A stretch of 64,000 nt of DNA from Stutzerimonas stutzeri. Its GTDB lineage: Bacteria > Pseudomonadota > Gammaproteobacteria > Pseudomonadales > Pseudomonadaceae. The notes under the pieces are model-generated. The model saw only the letters and a list, made by a program, of their open reading frames with translations, ran no database searches and was not told where the DNA came from. A program made the position numbers and the translations under genes. Where the stretch lies: the NCBI RefSeq assembly GCF_000219605.1, contig NC_015740.1:248001-312000 (forward strand), written 5' to 3'. Numbering within the stretch: position 1 is the first letter of the stretch; the number at the start of each line of letters is the position of its first letter. Shown one piece after another: positions 48,283 to 60,137 of this stretch.

Positions 48283-50208
48283 ATGAAGCGCTCGATCGCC
48301 ACCGTATCCCTCAGCGGGACCCTGCCGGAGAAGCTCGAGGCCGCGGCGGCCGCCGGCTTCGACGGCATCGAACTGTTCGAGAACGACCTGCTCTACCACT
48401 CCGGCAGCCCGCAGGACATCCGCCGGCGCTGCGAGGATCTGGGCCTGGCGGTCACGCTGTTCCAGCCGTTCCGCGACTTCGAGGGCTGCCCGCGCGAGCG
48501 CCTGCAGCGCAACCTCGACCGCGCCGAGCGCAAGTTCGATCTGATGCAGGAGCTCGGCGCCGAACTCATGCTGCTGTGCAGCAACGTGCAGGCCGACGCG
48601 CTGGGCGACCGCGAAACGCTACTCGGCGACCTCGCCCTCATCGCCGAGCGCGCCGGCGCTCGCGGGCTGCGGGTCGGCTACGAAGCGCTGGCCTGGGGCC
48701 GCCACGTGAAGACCTGGCGCGATGTCTGGACGCTGGTGCGGCAGGTCGATCATCCGGCGCTGGGGGTGATTCTCGACAGTTTCCATACCCTGGCCCTGGG
48801 CGACGATCCGAGCGGCATCGTCGAGATTCCCGGCGAGCGGATCTTCTTCGTGCAGCTGGCCGATGCGCCCGTGCTGGCCATGGACGTGCTGGAGTGGAGC
48901 CGGCACTTCCGCTGTTTCCCCGGTCAGGGCGAATTCGACCTGGCAGGGTTCCTCGCGCCGGTGCTGCAGGCCGGCTACAGCGGGCCGCTGTCGCTGGAGG
49001 TGTTCAACGACGGGTTTCGCGCCGCGCCGCCCAGGGGCATCGCCGCCGATGGTCTGCGTGCGCTGTTGCACCTGGAGGAGCTGACCGGCCAGCGTCTGGC
49101 GACCAGCGCCAGCTCGGCGCCAGCCGCCCAGGCGCTGTTCGCACCGCCACCCGCGCCCCGTTACGAGGGCATCGACTTTCTCGAGTTCGCCGTCGACGAG
49201 CCTCATGCCGCGCGCCTGGGCAACTGGCTGCAGCAGCTGGGCTTCGCCCACGTCGGCCAGCACCGCTCGAAGGAGGTGCAGCTGTACCGCCAGGGCGAGA
49301 TCAACATCGTGCTCAACGCCGAGCCGTACTCCTTCGCGCACAATTACTTCGAGGCGCACGGCCCCTCGGTGTGCGCCATGGCGCTGAAGATCGATGACGA
49401 GGCCTCTGCCCTGGCGCGCGCCTGCGCCTTCGGTGGTCAGCCCTATCGTGGGCTGATCGGGCCGAACGAGCGGCAGATTCCGGCCGTGCGTGCGCCGGAT
49501 GGCAGCCTGATCTACCTGCTCGAATCCGGCGCGCCGGGCCAGAGCAACTACGACATCGATTTCCGTCTGCATGCCGTGGCGCCAGTGGGCGCGGGCCTGC
49601 AACGCATCGACCACATGGCCACGGCGCTACCGGCCGAGAGCCTGGCCAGCTGGGTCCTGTTCTACCGCAGCCTGTTCGACTTCGAGGCCGATGATGAGCT
49701 GCTGCTGCCCGACCCCTACGGGCTGATGCGCTGCCGTGCCGTGCGCAGCCCCTGCGGACGGGTGCGGCTGCCGCTCAACACCTCGCAGGACCGCGACACG
49801 GTGATCGCCCAGGCGCTGTCCAGTTACCGCGGTGCCGGCGTGCATCATGTGGCCTTCGCCTGTGACGACATCTTCGCCGAGGTGGCTCGGGCGCAGGCGG
49901 CCGGGGTGCCGCTGCTGGAGATTCCGCGCAACTACTACGACGACCTGGCCGCCCGTTTCGACTTCGACGATCGGCTGCTCGCCGAACTGGCGCGCTACAA
50001 CGTGCTGTACGACCGCGACGCCGAGGGCGGCGAGCTGTTCCACGTCTACACCGAGCCCTTCGAGGGACGCTTCTTCTTCGAAATCCTGCAGCGCTGCAAT
50101 GGTTACGCCGGCTACGGTACGGCCAACGTGGCGGTGCGGCTGGCGGCGATGGCCAAGCAGTGTCGACGCAGCGCGAGCCCGGCCGCGAGTCTGGCCAGCG
50201 CGTCCTGA
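48283..50208 (+). CDS. quiC: 3-dehydroshikimate dehydratase fused to HPPD-like domain (QuiC)
   Basis: A 641-aa bifunctional-looking protein. The N-terminal half (1-275) is an AP-endonuclease-2/sugar-isomerase TIM barrel with metal ligands of 3-dehydroshikimate dehydratase (GFDGIELFENDLL, LLCSNVQ, GYEALAWGRH, ILDSFHTLALG). The C-terminal half (about 300-640) is a vicinal-oxygen-chelate domain like 4-hydroxyphenylpyruvate dioxygenase (DFLEFAV, HHVAFACDDI, FYTEPFEGRFFFEILQR-like end). QuiC proteins of Pseudomonas make protocatechuate from dehydroshikimate. AGGAG precedes ATG at 48283. No pca or other qui genes are adjacent, so it probably serves the A-T-TE protein or a separate purpose. Confidence 0.9.
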   Translation: MKRSIATVSLSGTLPEKLEAAAAAGFDGIELFENDLLYHSGSPQDIRRRCEDLGLAVTLFQPFRDFEGCPRERLQRNLDRAERKFDLMQELGAELMLLCSNVQADALGDRETLLGDLALIAERAGARGLRVGYEALAWGRHVKTWRDVWTLVRQVDHPALGVILDSFHTLALGDDPSGIVEIPGERIFFVQLADAPVLAMDVLEWSRHFRCFPGQGEFDLAGFLAPVLQAGYSGPLSLEVFNDGFRAAPPRGIAADGLRALLHLEELTGQRLATSASSAPAAQALFAPPPAPRYEGIDFLEFAVDEPHAARLGNWLQQLGFAHVGQHRSKEVQLYRQGEINIVLNAEPYSFAHNYFEAHGPSVCAMALKIDDEASALARACAFGGQPYRGLIGPNERQIPAVRAPDGSLIYLLESGAPGQSNYDIDFRLHAVAPVGAGLQRIDHMATALPAESLASWVLFYRSLFDFEADDELLLPDPYGLMRCRAVRSPCGRVRLPLNTSQDRDTVIAQALSSYRGAGVHHVAFACDDIFAEVARAQAAGVPLLEIPRNYYDDLAARFDFDDRLLAELARYNVLYDRDAEGGELFHVYTEPFEGRFFFEILQRCNGYAGYGTANVAVRLAAMAKQCRRSASPAASLASAS

Positions 50209-50325
50209 TCGCCGCGCCGGGCATGCGGCCAAGGCCGTAGTCCGCCGCTGCGGTGGCGATGTTATGATCGCCGCCGGCCGCCCCTCTGCTGATTGCCTGC
50301 CCTGCGCGGCCGCTGGAGCCCAGTC

Positions 50326-52818
<2,493 letters not shown>

Positions 52819-52913
52819 CGGCCCGACCATGCGGGGTACTGGCCGGTCACGCCTTGCGCTATACTGCGCGGCTTTCGCGCGGGCGGCCTTTGGCCGGTTC
52901 GCGCCCATCCAGG

Positions 52914-52943
52914 CCACGCTCTTTTGCGTGGTTTGTTGTTATT
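52914..52943 (+). terminator. Candidate attenuator hairpin in the purE leader
   Basis: CCACGC / GCGTGG with a six-base loop is followed by TTTGTTGTTATT, 36 nt before the purE start. This has the form of a weak intrinsic terminator inside a leader. An alternative pairing with upstream G+C-rich repeats (52868-52905) is possible. A -10-like TATACT lies at 52860-52865. Confidence 0.45.
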
Positions 52944-52978
52944 GACGCGCCCGCGGGCGCCCGACGGGAGGCACGACG

Positions 52979-53467
52979 ATGAGCGCACTGGTAGGCGTGA
53001 TCATGGGCTCCAAGTCCGACTGGTCCACCCTGAGCCACACCGCCGACATGCTGGAAAAGCTGGGCATTCCCCATGAAGTGACGGTGGTGTCCGCCCACCG
53101 CACCCCGGATCTGCTCTTCCAGTACGCCGAACAGGCCGAAGCGCGCGGCCTGCGCGTGATCATCGCCGGTGCCGGCGGTGCCGCCCACCTGCCGGGCATG
53201 TGCGCCGCCAAGACCCATCTGCCGGTGCTCGGCGTGCCGGTGCAGTCGTCGATGCTCTCCGGGGTCGATTCGCTGCTGTCCATCGTGCAGATGCCGGCCG
53301 GCGTGCCGGTCGCCACCCTGGCTATCGGCAAGGCTGGCGCGATCAACGCCGCGCTGCTCTCGGCGAGCATCCTCGGCCACGAATTCCCCGAGTATCACCA
53401 GGCGCTGAAGAAATTCCGTGACGAGCAGACCCAGACCGTGCTCGACAATCCGGACCCGCGCGGTTGA
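52979..53467 (+). CDS. purE: N5-carboxyaminoimidazole ribonucleotide mutase
   Basis: PurE rearranges N5-CAIR to CAIR in purine synthesis. The 162-aa protein has the class I PurE motif [16 protein letters not shown] and SAHRTPD plus [11 protein letters not shown]. It forms the purEK pair with purK 73 nt downstream. The start ATG follows GGGAGG. Length is typical (about 160 aa). Confidence 0.96.
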   Translation: MSALVGVIMGSKSDWSTLSHTADMLEKLGIPHEVTVVSAHRTPDLLFQYAEQAEARGLRVIIAGAGGAAHLPGMCAAKTHLPVLGVPVQSSMLSGVDSLLSIVQMPAGVPVATLAIGKAGAINAALLSASILGHEFPEYHQALKKFRDEQTQTVLDNPDPRG

Positions 53468-53540
53468 GCCGGGACTAAACTCTGCTTCCCAGCGACGCGC
53501 CCGTCGCGCGCTGAATCTGCCGCCTAGAAGGGCCGTTGAT

Positions 53541-54626
53541 ATGAAAATTGGTGTGATCGGTGGCGGCCAGCTGGGCCGCATGCTGGCCCTGGCGGGCACT
53601 CCGCTGGGCATGAGCTTCGCCTTCCTCGACCCCGCGCCGGACGCCTGCGCCCAGGCCCTCGGCGAGCACATCCGCGCCGACTACGATGACAAGGACCACC
53701 TGCGCCGGCTGGCCGACGAAGTGGACCTGGTCACTTTCGAGTTCGAGAGCGTGCCGGCCGAGACGGTGGCCTTTCTCTCGCAGTTCGTGCCGGTCTACCC
53801 GAGCGCCGAATCGCTGCGCATCGCCCGCGATCGCTGGTTCGAAAAATCCATGTTCAAGGACCTCGGCATTCCCACCCCGGCGTTCGCCGACATCCAGTCG
53901 CAGGCCGATCTCGACGCCGCGGTAGCGGGCATCGGCCTGCCCGCCGTGCTCAAGACCCGCACCCTGGGCTATGACGGCAAGGGCCAGAAGCTGCTGCGCA
54001 AGCCGGCCGATGTTGCCGGTGCGTTCGCCGAGCTGGGCAGCGTCCCGTGCATCCTGGAAGGTTTCGTGCCGTTCACCGGCGAAGTCTCGCTGATCGCCGT
54101 GCGTGGCCGCGATGGCGAAACCTGCTTCTACCCGCTGGTGCACAACAGCCACGAGAGCGGCATCCTGCGGTTGTCGGTGGCCAGCAGCAACCATCCGTTG
54201 CAGGCGCTGGCCGAGGACTATGTCGGTCGCGTGCTCGCGAAGCTCGACTACGTCGGCGTGCTGGCCTTCGAATTCTTCGAGGTGGACGGCGGCCTGAAGG
54301 CCAACGAAATCGCTCCGCGCGTGCACAACTCCGGCCACTGGACCATCGAAGGTGCCGAGTGCAGCCAGTTCGAGAACCACCTGCGTGCCGTCGCCGGCCT
54401 GCCGCTGGGCTCGACCGCCAAGCTGGGCGAGAGCGCCATGCTCAACTTCATCGGCGAAGTGCCGCCGGTGGACAAGGTGATCGCCATCGAGGATTGCCAC
54501 CTGCACCACTACGGCAAGGCCTTCAAGGCCGGGCGCAAGGTCGGCCACGCCACGCTGCGCTGCCCGGATCGCGCCACCCTCGACCGGCAGATCACCGCCG
54601 TGGAAAGCCTGATCCCGCATTCCTGA
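53541..54626 (+). CDS. purK: N5-carboxyaminoimidazole ribonucleotide synthase
   Basis: PurK makes N5-CAIR from AIR, ATP and bicarbonate. The 361-aa ATP-grasp protein has GVIGGGQLGRMLALAG at its start, ATP-grasp landmarks KTRTLGYDGKGQ and the end HLHHYGKAFKAGRKVGHATL. ATG at 53541 begins the family sequence; the frame upstream overlaps purE and is spurious. It uses bicarbonate, as does the earlier pycA. Confidence 0.96.
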   Translation: MKIGVIGGGQLGRMLALAGTPLGMSFAFLDPAPDACAQALGEHIRADYDDKDHLRRLADEVDLVTFEFESVPAETVAFLSQFVPVYPSAESLRIARDRWFEKSMFKDLGIPTPAFADIQSQADLDAAVAGIGLPAVLKTRTLGYDGKGQKLLRKPADVAGAFAELGSVPCILEGFVPFTGEVSLIAVRGRDGETCFYPLVHNSHESGILRLSVASSNHPLQALAEDYVGRVLAKLDYVGVLAFEFFEVDGGLKANEIAPRVHNSGHWTIEGAECSQFENHLRAVAGLPLGSTAKLGESAMLNFIGEVPPVDKVIAIEDCHLHHYGKAFKAGRKVGHATLRCPDRATLDRQITAVESLIPHS

Positions 54627-54710
54627 CGGCCGACCGTCCGGCGCCGGCGAACGGTGACGGCGCCCTCCGGTCCATTGGTTACCCACCTTTCGGACCTGAG
54701 GAGCACAACC

Positions 54711-54962
54711 ATGGGCATCATCGGCACCATCATCATCGGCCTGATCGTCGGCCTCGTTGCGCGTTTCCTGAAGCCGGGCGACGACAGCATGGGCTGGATC
54801 ATGACCATCCTGCTGGGTATCGGCGGCTCGCTGCTGGCGACCTACGGCGGCCAGGCGCTCGGCCTGTACCAGGCGGGCGAGGGCGCAGGCTTTATCGGCG
54901 CCGTGGTCGGTGCGATCATCCTGCTGGTGATCTACGGCATGGTCACCAGCCGCAAGCATTGA
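54711..54962 (+). CDS. GlsB/YeaQ/YmgE family membrane protein
   Basis: An 83-aa small membrane protein (transglycosylase-associated family) with three hydrophobic helices and Gly-rich GIIGTIIIGLIVGLVARFLKPG, GWIMTILLGIGGSLLATYGG and GAIILLVIYGMVTS. These proteins are common, are often induced in stationary phase or stress, and have no confirmed activity. ATG at 54711 follows GAGGAG. It is downstream of purK and upstream of an unrelated exported protein. Confidence 0.9.
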   Translation: MGIIGTIIIGLIVGLVARFLKPGDDSMGWIMTILLGIGGSLLATYGGQALGLYQAGEGAGFIGAVVGAIILLVIYGMVTSRKH

Positions 54963-54970
54963 TCCTCCGC

Positions 54971-55002
54971 GGGGCCGCGCCCTGCGGCCCCGTTCCCTTC
55001 TC
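54971..55002 (+). terminator. Terminator-like hairpin after the YeaQ-type gene
   Basis: GGGGCCGC / GCGGCCCC (54971-54978 and 54984-54991) with a five-base loop, followed by GTTCCCTTCTC, a weak T-rich tail. Confidence 0.65.
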
Positions 55003-55015
55003 ACGTAGTGGCCTC

Positions 55016-55552
55016 ATGCGTTCATCTCTCGCCTCGCTGTTCTGCTGCTTCGCCTTCGCATCCACCCTGCATGCCGCACCGCCGGAACTCGACTGGCTGG
55101 AACTGATGCCGCCCGAGGATCGCCAGGCGCTGGAGGAGATGCCGGAGATCGACCATGCGACGCCCGAGGACCTGGGCTTCAGCGATCAGGGCGGGCTCAA
55201 GCAGGAGGCCGGACTGCCGGCGGTGATGTACTCGGCCAAGACGGTCGCCGAGCTGAACGGCCGCGAGATCCGCCTCGGTGGTTACCCGGTGCCGCTGGAA
55301 AGCGACGCCCGCGGACGCAGCACCGAGTTTTTCCTCGTTCCTTATCCCGGTGCCTGCATCCACGTGCCGCCGCCGCCGCCGAACCAGATCGTGCTGGTGC
55401 GTTACCCCAGGGGCATCGCCCTGGAGGACATCTACGCGCCGCTGTGGGTCGACGGTCGCCTGCAGATCGAGCCGGTCAGCAACGACCTGGCCGATGCCGC
55501 CTATGTGCTGGAAGCGGCGGCGGTCGAGCTGGTCGACGAAAGCGACCTCTGA
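55016..55552 (+). CDS. DUF3299-like periplasmic protein
   Basis: A 178-aa exported protein with a signal peptide (MRSSLASLFCCFAFASTLHA). The mature part has the pattern NGREIRLGGYPVPLE ... STEFFLVPYPGACIHVPPPPPNQIV, with the single PGACIH Cys and PPPP motif typical of DUF3299, found in many proteobacteria (sometimes near ABC export operons). Function is unknown. No strong ribosome site precedes ATG, and the stop overlaps the next gene's leader by 11 nt. Confidence 0.82.
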   Translation: MRSSLASLFCCFAFASTLHAAPPELDWLELMPPEDRQALEEMPEIDHATPEDLGFSDQGGLKQEAGLPAVMYSAKTVAELNGREIRLGGYPVPLESDARGRSTEFFLVPYPGACIHVPPPPPNQIVLVRYPRGIALEDIYAPLWVDGRLQIEPVSNDLADAAYVLEAAAVELVDESDL

Positions 55553-55562
55553 GCCGCAGGTC

Positions 55563-56240
55563 ATGGCGCTGCCCACCGAACTCCGCCAGGCGCTACGTGA
55601 GCTGGCTGCGCACACCGAAGGCATCGATCTGCCGGTCTACCAGGCATTCGAACGTGATCCGCTGGAGCCGATCATCGGCCTCGGTGATGCCGATGCGCCG
55701 CTCTGCTTCTTCGGCCGCGACCCGGGCCGCGAGGAAGTGCGTCACGGCGAGCCCTTCATCGGCGCCGGCGGGCAAATCGTCCGGCGCGTGCTCTATCGCC
55801 ACCTGCACGGCGCAGAGATGCCGGACTTCGAGGCGGGACGGGCGCTGGGCCGGCACTACTTCTGGATCAACACCGTGCCGTACAAGCCCATCGGCAACAA
55901 GGCCTGGTCCATGGCGGTGAAGCGCCGCTTCCAGCCGCTGATGCGCCAGTTGCTGATCGACAGCTGGCATGGCCGGCATATCGTCACTCTCGGTCGCGAG
56001 GCCTTTCTCTGGTTCGCCATCGGCCAGCCGCGCGAAGCGCGCCAGCGCCTGGAGGCGTTCTGGCAGCGTGAGGATCGCTTTATGGCCAACCTCGATATCG
56101 ACCTGCAGGACGCGCAAGGCCATGCACGAACCTTCACCCTGCACCCGCTGCCGCACCCCTCACCGCTGAACCAGACCTGGTTCAAACGCTTCCCCGCGTT
56201 GCTGGAAGCGCGCCTGCGCCAACTCGACGCTAGTCGCTGA
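55563..56240 (+). CDS. Uracil-DNA glycosylase-fold protein
   Basis: A 225-aa protein of the UDG superfamily. The family 4-like motif 1 is altered to [18 protein letters not shown] (usually GEAPGxxED..GRPFVG), followed by GGQIVRRVL, a central [12 protein letters not shown] (motif with Asn) and the C-terminal [10 protein letters not shown] motif. Only one Cys is present, so it lacks the [4Fe-4S] cluster of family 4 enzymes. It may excise uracil or a related base, or be an inactive homologue. Begins 11 nt after the DUF3299 stop; its 3' end overlaps ldhA by 11 nt, convergent. Confidence 0.8.
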   Translation: MALPTELRQALRELAAHTEGIDLPVYQAFERDPLEPIIGLGDADAPLCFFGRDPGREEVRHGEPFIGAGGQIVRRVLYRHLHGAEMPDFEAGRALGRHYFWINTVPYKPIGNKAWSMAVKRRFQPLMRQLLIDSWHGRHIVTLGREAFLWFAIGQPREARQRLEAFWQREDRFMANLDIDLQDAQGHARTFTLHPLPHPSPLNQTWFKRFPALLEARLRQLDASR

Positions 56241-57219
56241 CCTGATTGGCGAGCTGCCCGGCCTGCCAGGCAGCGACGTTGCCCAGGGTGGTGCCGGCGA
56301 TGGCTGCCAGCGCCTCCTCGGTGAGGAAGGCCTGGTGGGCGGTGACGATCACGTTGGGGAACGACAACAGCCGCGCCAGCACATCGTCCTGCAGCGGCAG
56401 GCCGGAGTGATCCTCGAAGAACAGCCCGGCTTCTTCCTCGTAGACATCCAGCCCCAGATAGCCGAGCTGGCCGCTCTTCAGCGCGCCGATCAGCGCCGGC
56501 GTGTCGATCAGCGCGCCGCGGCCGGTGTTGATCAGCATGGCGTGCGGTTTCATGGTCGCCAGGCTCTGCTGGTTGATCAGGTGACGGGTCTCTTCGGTGA
56601 GCGGGCAGTGCAGGCTGACGATATCGCTGCCGGCCAGTAGCTCGTCGATCGCCACGTAACGCATGCCGAGGCGCTCCAGCTCCGGGTTGGGGTAGGGGTC
56701 ATAGAGCTGCACCTCGCAGCCGAAGCCCTGCATGATCCGCGCGAACACCGCGCCGATCTGCCCACTGCCGACCACACCGACGCGCTTGCCGACCAGATCG
56801 AAGCCGGTCAGCCCCTGCAGCGAGAAGTTGCCTTCGCGGGTGCGGTTGTAGGCACGCGGCAGACGGCGGTTGAGCGCCAGGATCAGTGCCACGGTGTGCT
56901 CGGCCACGGCATGCGGCGAGTAGGCCGGCACCCGCACCACCGGCAGACCGAGACGCCTGGCGCAGGGCAGATCGACATGGTTGTAGCCGGCCGAGCGCAG
57001 TGCGATCAGCTGCGTGCCGCCGGTCGCGAGCTGCTCCAGCACGGGGGCGGAGAGCACGTCGTTGACGAACGGGCAGACCACTTCGGCGCCCGTCGCCAGG
57101 GCCGCGGTGTCAGGGTCCAGGCGGGTCTCGAGAAAGTGCAGCTCGAAGCCGTGGGAGCGGTTGGCGGCCTGGAAGCTGTCACGGTCATAGGGCTTGCTGC
57201 TGAACAGGGTGATGCGCAT
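56230..57219 (-). CDS. ldhA: D-lactate dehydrogenase (fermentative)
   Basis: A 329-aa NAD-dependent D-2-hydroxyacid dehydrogenase reducing pyruvate to D-lactate. Motifs: substrate-binding SAGYNHVD, Rossmann loop [17 protein letters not shown], catalytic Arg in NTGRGALID, and the catalytic His in [12 protein letters not shown]. The LdhA-type insert ([17 protein letters not shown]) fits. ATG at 57219 with GAGGC is preferred over the longer frame, which begins in nonspecific sequence. It is divergent from none: it reads away from cysA's 3' end. Confidence 0.93.
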   Translation of the reverse strand: MRITLFSSKPYDRDSFQAANRSHGFELHFLETRLDPDTAALATGAEVVCPFVNDVLSAPVLEQLATGGTQLIALRSAGYNHVDLPCARRLGLPVVRVPAYSPHAVAEHTVALILALNRRLPRAYNRTREGNFSLQGLTGFDLVGKRVGVVGSGQIGAVFARIMQGFGCEVQLYDPYPNPELERLGMRYVAIDELLAGSDIVSLHCPLTEETRHLINQQSLATMKPHAMLINTGRGALIDTPALIGALKSGQLGYLGLDVYEEEAGLFFEDHSGLPLQDDVLARLLSFPNVIVTAHQAFLTEEALAAIAGTTLGNVAAWQAGQLANQVSD

Positions 57220-57315
57220 GGGAGCCTCGCGATAAGGGGCGACTGCCGACAGGGTGCGACAGTTGCCCGCCGCGGCCAAGTCGCTTCTGTCGCCCGATAT
57301 GACCGGCGGCACGCA

Positions 57316-58302
57316 TCAGCCTGCGCGCAGTGCCTGCCCCTTGGGCTGGAAGTACAGCGTGCTGCCGCGTTGCACGCCCACCAGGCTGGCGTGGTCGTTG
57401 CCGACCTCCGCTTCGATCGGCTCGGCTTGCCCTGCGACGTTCAGCGTGACGCGGGTCAGCGCGCCGAGCGGGCGGATGTCGCGCACCTCGCCGGCCAGGT
57501 GCTCGGCCAGCGCTTCACGGCTCAGGGAAACCTCATGCGGGCGGAACAGCACACTGCGCTGTTCGTCCAGCTGCAGGCGATTGGCGTCGCCGAGGAAGTG
57601 GTAGACGAACTCGCTGGCGGGGTTGGCATACACCTCCGCCGGTGTGCCGATCTGCTCGATCACACCCTTGTTCATCACCACGATGCGATCGGCGACCTCC
57701 ATCGCCTCCTCCTGGTCGTGGGTAACGAACACGGAGGTCAGGTGCACGTCCTCGTGCAGCCGCGCCAGCCAGCGGCGCAGCTCCTTGCGCACCTTGGCGT
57801 CCAGCGCGCCGAACGGCTCATCGAGCAGCAACACCTTGGGCTCCACTGCCAGCGCGCGGGCCAGGGCAATGCGCTGGCGCTGGCCACCGGAGAGCTGTTC
57901 GGGGTAACGGTCCGCGAGCCAGTCCAACTGCACCAGATTCAGCAGCTCGTGCACCTTGGCGGCGATCACCGCTTCGCTCGGGCGCAGCTTCTTCGGCTTC
58001 ATGCGCAGGCCGAAGGCCACATTGTCGAACACCGTCATGTGGCGGAACAGTGCGTAATGCTGGAAGACGAAGCCGACGTTGCGGTCGCGCACGTCGCGGC
58101 TGGAGACATCCTCGCCATGGAACACGATGCTGCCGCTGTCCGGCGTTTCCAGTCCGGCGATGATGCGCAGCAGGCTGGTCTTGCCGCAGCCGGACGGGCC
58201 GAGCAGGGCGACCAGTTCGCCGCTCTGGATGTGCAGGTCGATCGCCTGCAGCGCCTGGAACTGGCCGAAGCGCTTGTTGACGTCACGGACTTCGATACTC
58301 AT
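57316..58302 (-). CDS. cysA: Sulfate/thiosulfate ABC transporter ATP-binding protein
   Basis: A 328-aa ATPase of the sulfate importer. Motifs: Walker [17 protein letters not shown] signature [17 protein letters not shown], Walker [13 protein letters not shown] and His switch VTHDQEEA; the C-terminal TOBE part ([10 protein letters not shown]) is the regulatory domain. Its ATG overlaps the cysW stop (ATGA). It is the last gene of a sbp-cysT-cysW-cysA operon. Confidence 0.96.
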   Translation of the reverse strand: MSIEVRDVNKRFGQFQALQAIDLHIQSGELVALLGPSGCGKTSLLRIIAGLETPDSGSIVFHGEDVSSRDVRDRNVGFVFQHYALFRHMTVFDNVAFGLRMKPKKLRPSEAVIAAKVHELLNLVQLDWLADRYPEQLSGGQRQRIALARALAVEPKVLLLDEPFGALDAKVRKELRRWLARLHEDVHLTSVFVTHDQEEAMEVADRIVVMNKGVIEQIGTPAEVYANPASEFVYHFLGDANRLQLDEQRSVLFRPHEVSLSREALAEHLAGEVRDIRPLGALTRVTLNVAGQAEPIEAEVGNDHASLVGVQRGSTLYFQPKGQALRAG

Positions 58303-59174
58303 GGCTGTGCTCCGGTTTTCAGGCGCGCGATGCGCGATTCGCTCCACTGCTTGAGCAGCAGGATCACCAGCGCCAGGGCCAGCAGCAGGCTGGCCCCGCT
58401 GAACGCGGCGACGTGGTTGTATTCGTTGTAGAGAATCTCGACGTGCAGCGGCAGGGTGTTGGTCAGCCCGCGGATATGCCCGGAGACCACCGACACCGCG
58501 CCGAACTCGCCCATTGCCCGCGCGGTGCAGAGCACCACGCCGTAGATCAGGCCCCATTTGATGTTCGGCAGGGTGATGTGCCAGAACATCTGCCAGCCGC
58601 TGGCGCCGAGCAGCCGCGCGGCTTCCTCTTCGGTACTGCCCTGCTCCTGCATCAGCGGGATCAGCTCGCGGGCGACGAAGGGCACGGTGACGAACAGCGT
58701 CGCCAGGACGATGCCCGGCACGGCGAAGACGATCTGGATATCGCGATCACTCAGCCACTCGCCGAAATAGCCCTGGGCGCCAAACAAGAGCACGTAGATC
58801 AGGCCGGCAATGACCGGGGAGACCGAGAACGGCAGGTCTATCAGGGGCACCAGCAGGCTCTTGCCGCGGAACTCGTACTTACTCACGCACCAGGCGGCGG
58901 CGACACCGAACACCAGATTGAGCGGCACCGAGATGCCCACGGCAAGCAGGGTGAGCTTGAGCGCGGCCAGGGCATCGGGCTCGAGGATCGCCGTGAAGAA
59001 GGCGCCGACCCCTTGCTTGAAGGCTTCGCCGAGGACGATCAACAGCGGCAGCAGAAGGAACAGCGCGAAGGTCAACCAGGCCGCGCCGATCAACAGGCGG
59101 CGGGCCGTTTGCTTGCCGCGACGGGTAGTGGTGGCGCGGGCATTCGCCGACACGGGCAGGGGAGCGGTAGTCAT
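58299..59174 (-). CDS. cysW: Sulfate ABC transporter permease CysW
   Basis: A 291-aa inner-membrane permease with six helices and the ABC permease coupling loop ([22 protein letters not shown]). It pairs with CysT to import sulfate or thiosulfate. ATG at 59174 with GAGGAGG at five bases is chosen over a frame extended upstream. 10 nt separate it from cysT. Confidence 0.95.
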   Translation of the reverse strand: MTTAPLPVSANARATTTRRGKQTARRLLIGAAWLTFALFLLLPLLIVLGEAFKQGVGAFFTAILEPDALAALKLTLLAVGISVPLNLVFGVAAAWCVSKYEFRGKSLLVPLIDLPFSVSPVIAGLIYVLLFGAQGYFGEWLSDRDIQIVFAVPGIVLATLFVTVPFVARELIPLMQEQGSTEEEAARLLGASGWQMFWHITLPNIKWGLIYGVVLCTARAMGEFGAVSVVSGHIRGLTNTLPLHVEILYNEYNHVAAFSGASLLLALALVILLLKQWSESRIARLKTGAQP

Positions 59175-59184
59175 GCTGGCCTCC

Positions 59185-60000
59185 TCAGCCGTGGGCAATG
59201 CGGCGCTGCAGCAGGTTGATCGCCAGCAGCAGGATGAAAGACACCACCAGCATCAGCACGCCGATGGCCGTGGCGCCGGCGTAGTCGTACTGGTCCAGCT
59301 TGACCATGATCAGCAGCGGCAGGATCTCGGTCTTCATCGGCATGTTGCCGGCGATGAAGATCACCGAGCCGTACTCGCCGACGCCGCGGGCAAAGGCCAG
59401 GGCGAAGCCGGTCAGCCAGGCGGGCAGCAGCGCTGGCAGCAGCACATGGCGAACGATCTGCAGCGGACGCGCGCCAAGGCAGGCCGCGGCTTCTTCCACT
59501 TCACGCGGGATATCGGCGAGCACCGGCTGGAGGGTGCGCACCACGAAGGGCAGGGTCACGAAGGTCAGTGCCAGGGTGATGCCCAGCGGACTGTAGGCGA
59601 TCTTGAAGCCCAGCTCGGTAGCGAACTGGCCGATCGGTCCGTTCGGCGCGTACAGCGCGGTGAGGGCAATGCCTGCCACCGCGGTCGGCAGGGCGAAGGG
59701 CAGGTCGATCATCGCCTCGATGATCTTGCGGCCGGGGAAGCGATAGCGCACCAGCACCCAGGCCAGCAGCGTGCCGATCACGCCATTGAGCATGGCGGCA
59801 GCGAAGGCGGTGCCAAAGCTCAGCTTGAGCGCCGCCAGCACGCGCGGCGCGCTGACGATGGCGATGAACTGCGCCCACGAGAGTTCGGTGGTCTTGAGAA
59901 ACAGCGCACCCAGGGGAATCAGCACCAACAGGCTGAGGTACACCAGGGTGTAGCCCAGCGTCAGCCCGAAGCCGGGTATGACGGAGGTAGATCGGGACAT
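59185..60000 (-). CDS. cysT: Sulfate ABC transporter permease CysT (CysU)
   Basis: A 271-aa permease with six hydrophobic helices and the loop [42 protein letters not shown] is typical of CysT. It is downstream of sbp after a 137-nt gap that holds a stable hairpin. Confidence 0.95.
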   Translation of the reverse strand: MSRSTSVIPGFGLTLGYTLVYLSLLVLIPLGALFLKTTELSWAQFIAIVSAPRVLAALKLSFGTAFAAAMLNGVIGTLLAWVLVRYRFPGRKIIEAMIDLPFALPTAVAGIALTALYAPNGPIGQFATELGFKIAYSPLGITLALTFVTLPFVVRTLQPVLADIPREVEEAAACLGARPLQIVRHVLLPALLPAWLTGFALAFARGVGEYGSVIFIAGNMPMKTEILPLLIMVKLDQYDYAGATAIGVLMLVVSFILLLAINLLQRRIAHG

Positions 60001-60070
60001 GGACGTTGCCTTTTATTCGAGCGTCTGGCGGCTGAAGTGTCACGAGCGCAGCGTGCAGGGAGGACGCCCA

Positions 60071-60101
60071 CCACCGCTTTCCTCACGGAAGGCAGCGGTG
60101 G
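60071..60101. other. Stable stem-loop between sbp and cysT
   Basis: CCACCGCT-TTCC-TCAC-GGAA-GGC-AGCGGTGG folds into an 8-bp stem, a 3-nt bulge and a further 4-bp stem. It lies 36 nt past the sbp stop with no T-run. Such hairpins protect the upstream part of a transporter mRNA, which would give more binding protein than permease. A small part of the gap is otherwise non-coding. Confidence 0.55.
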
Positions 60102-60137
60102 ACCGGTGAAGCCTGGTCCACCCTGCGAAGCCAAGGC

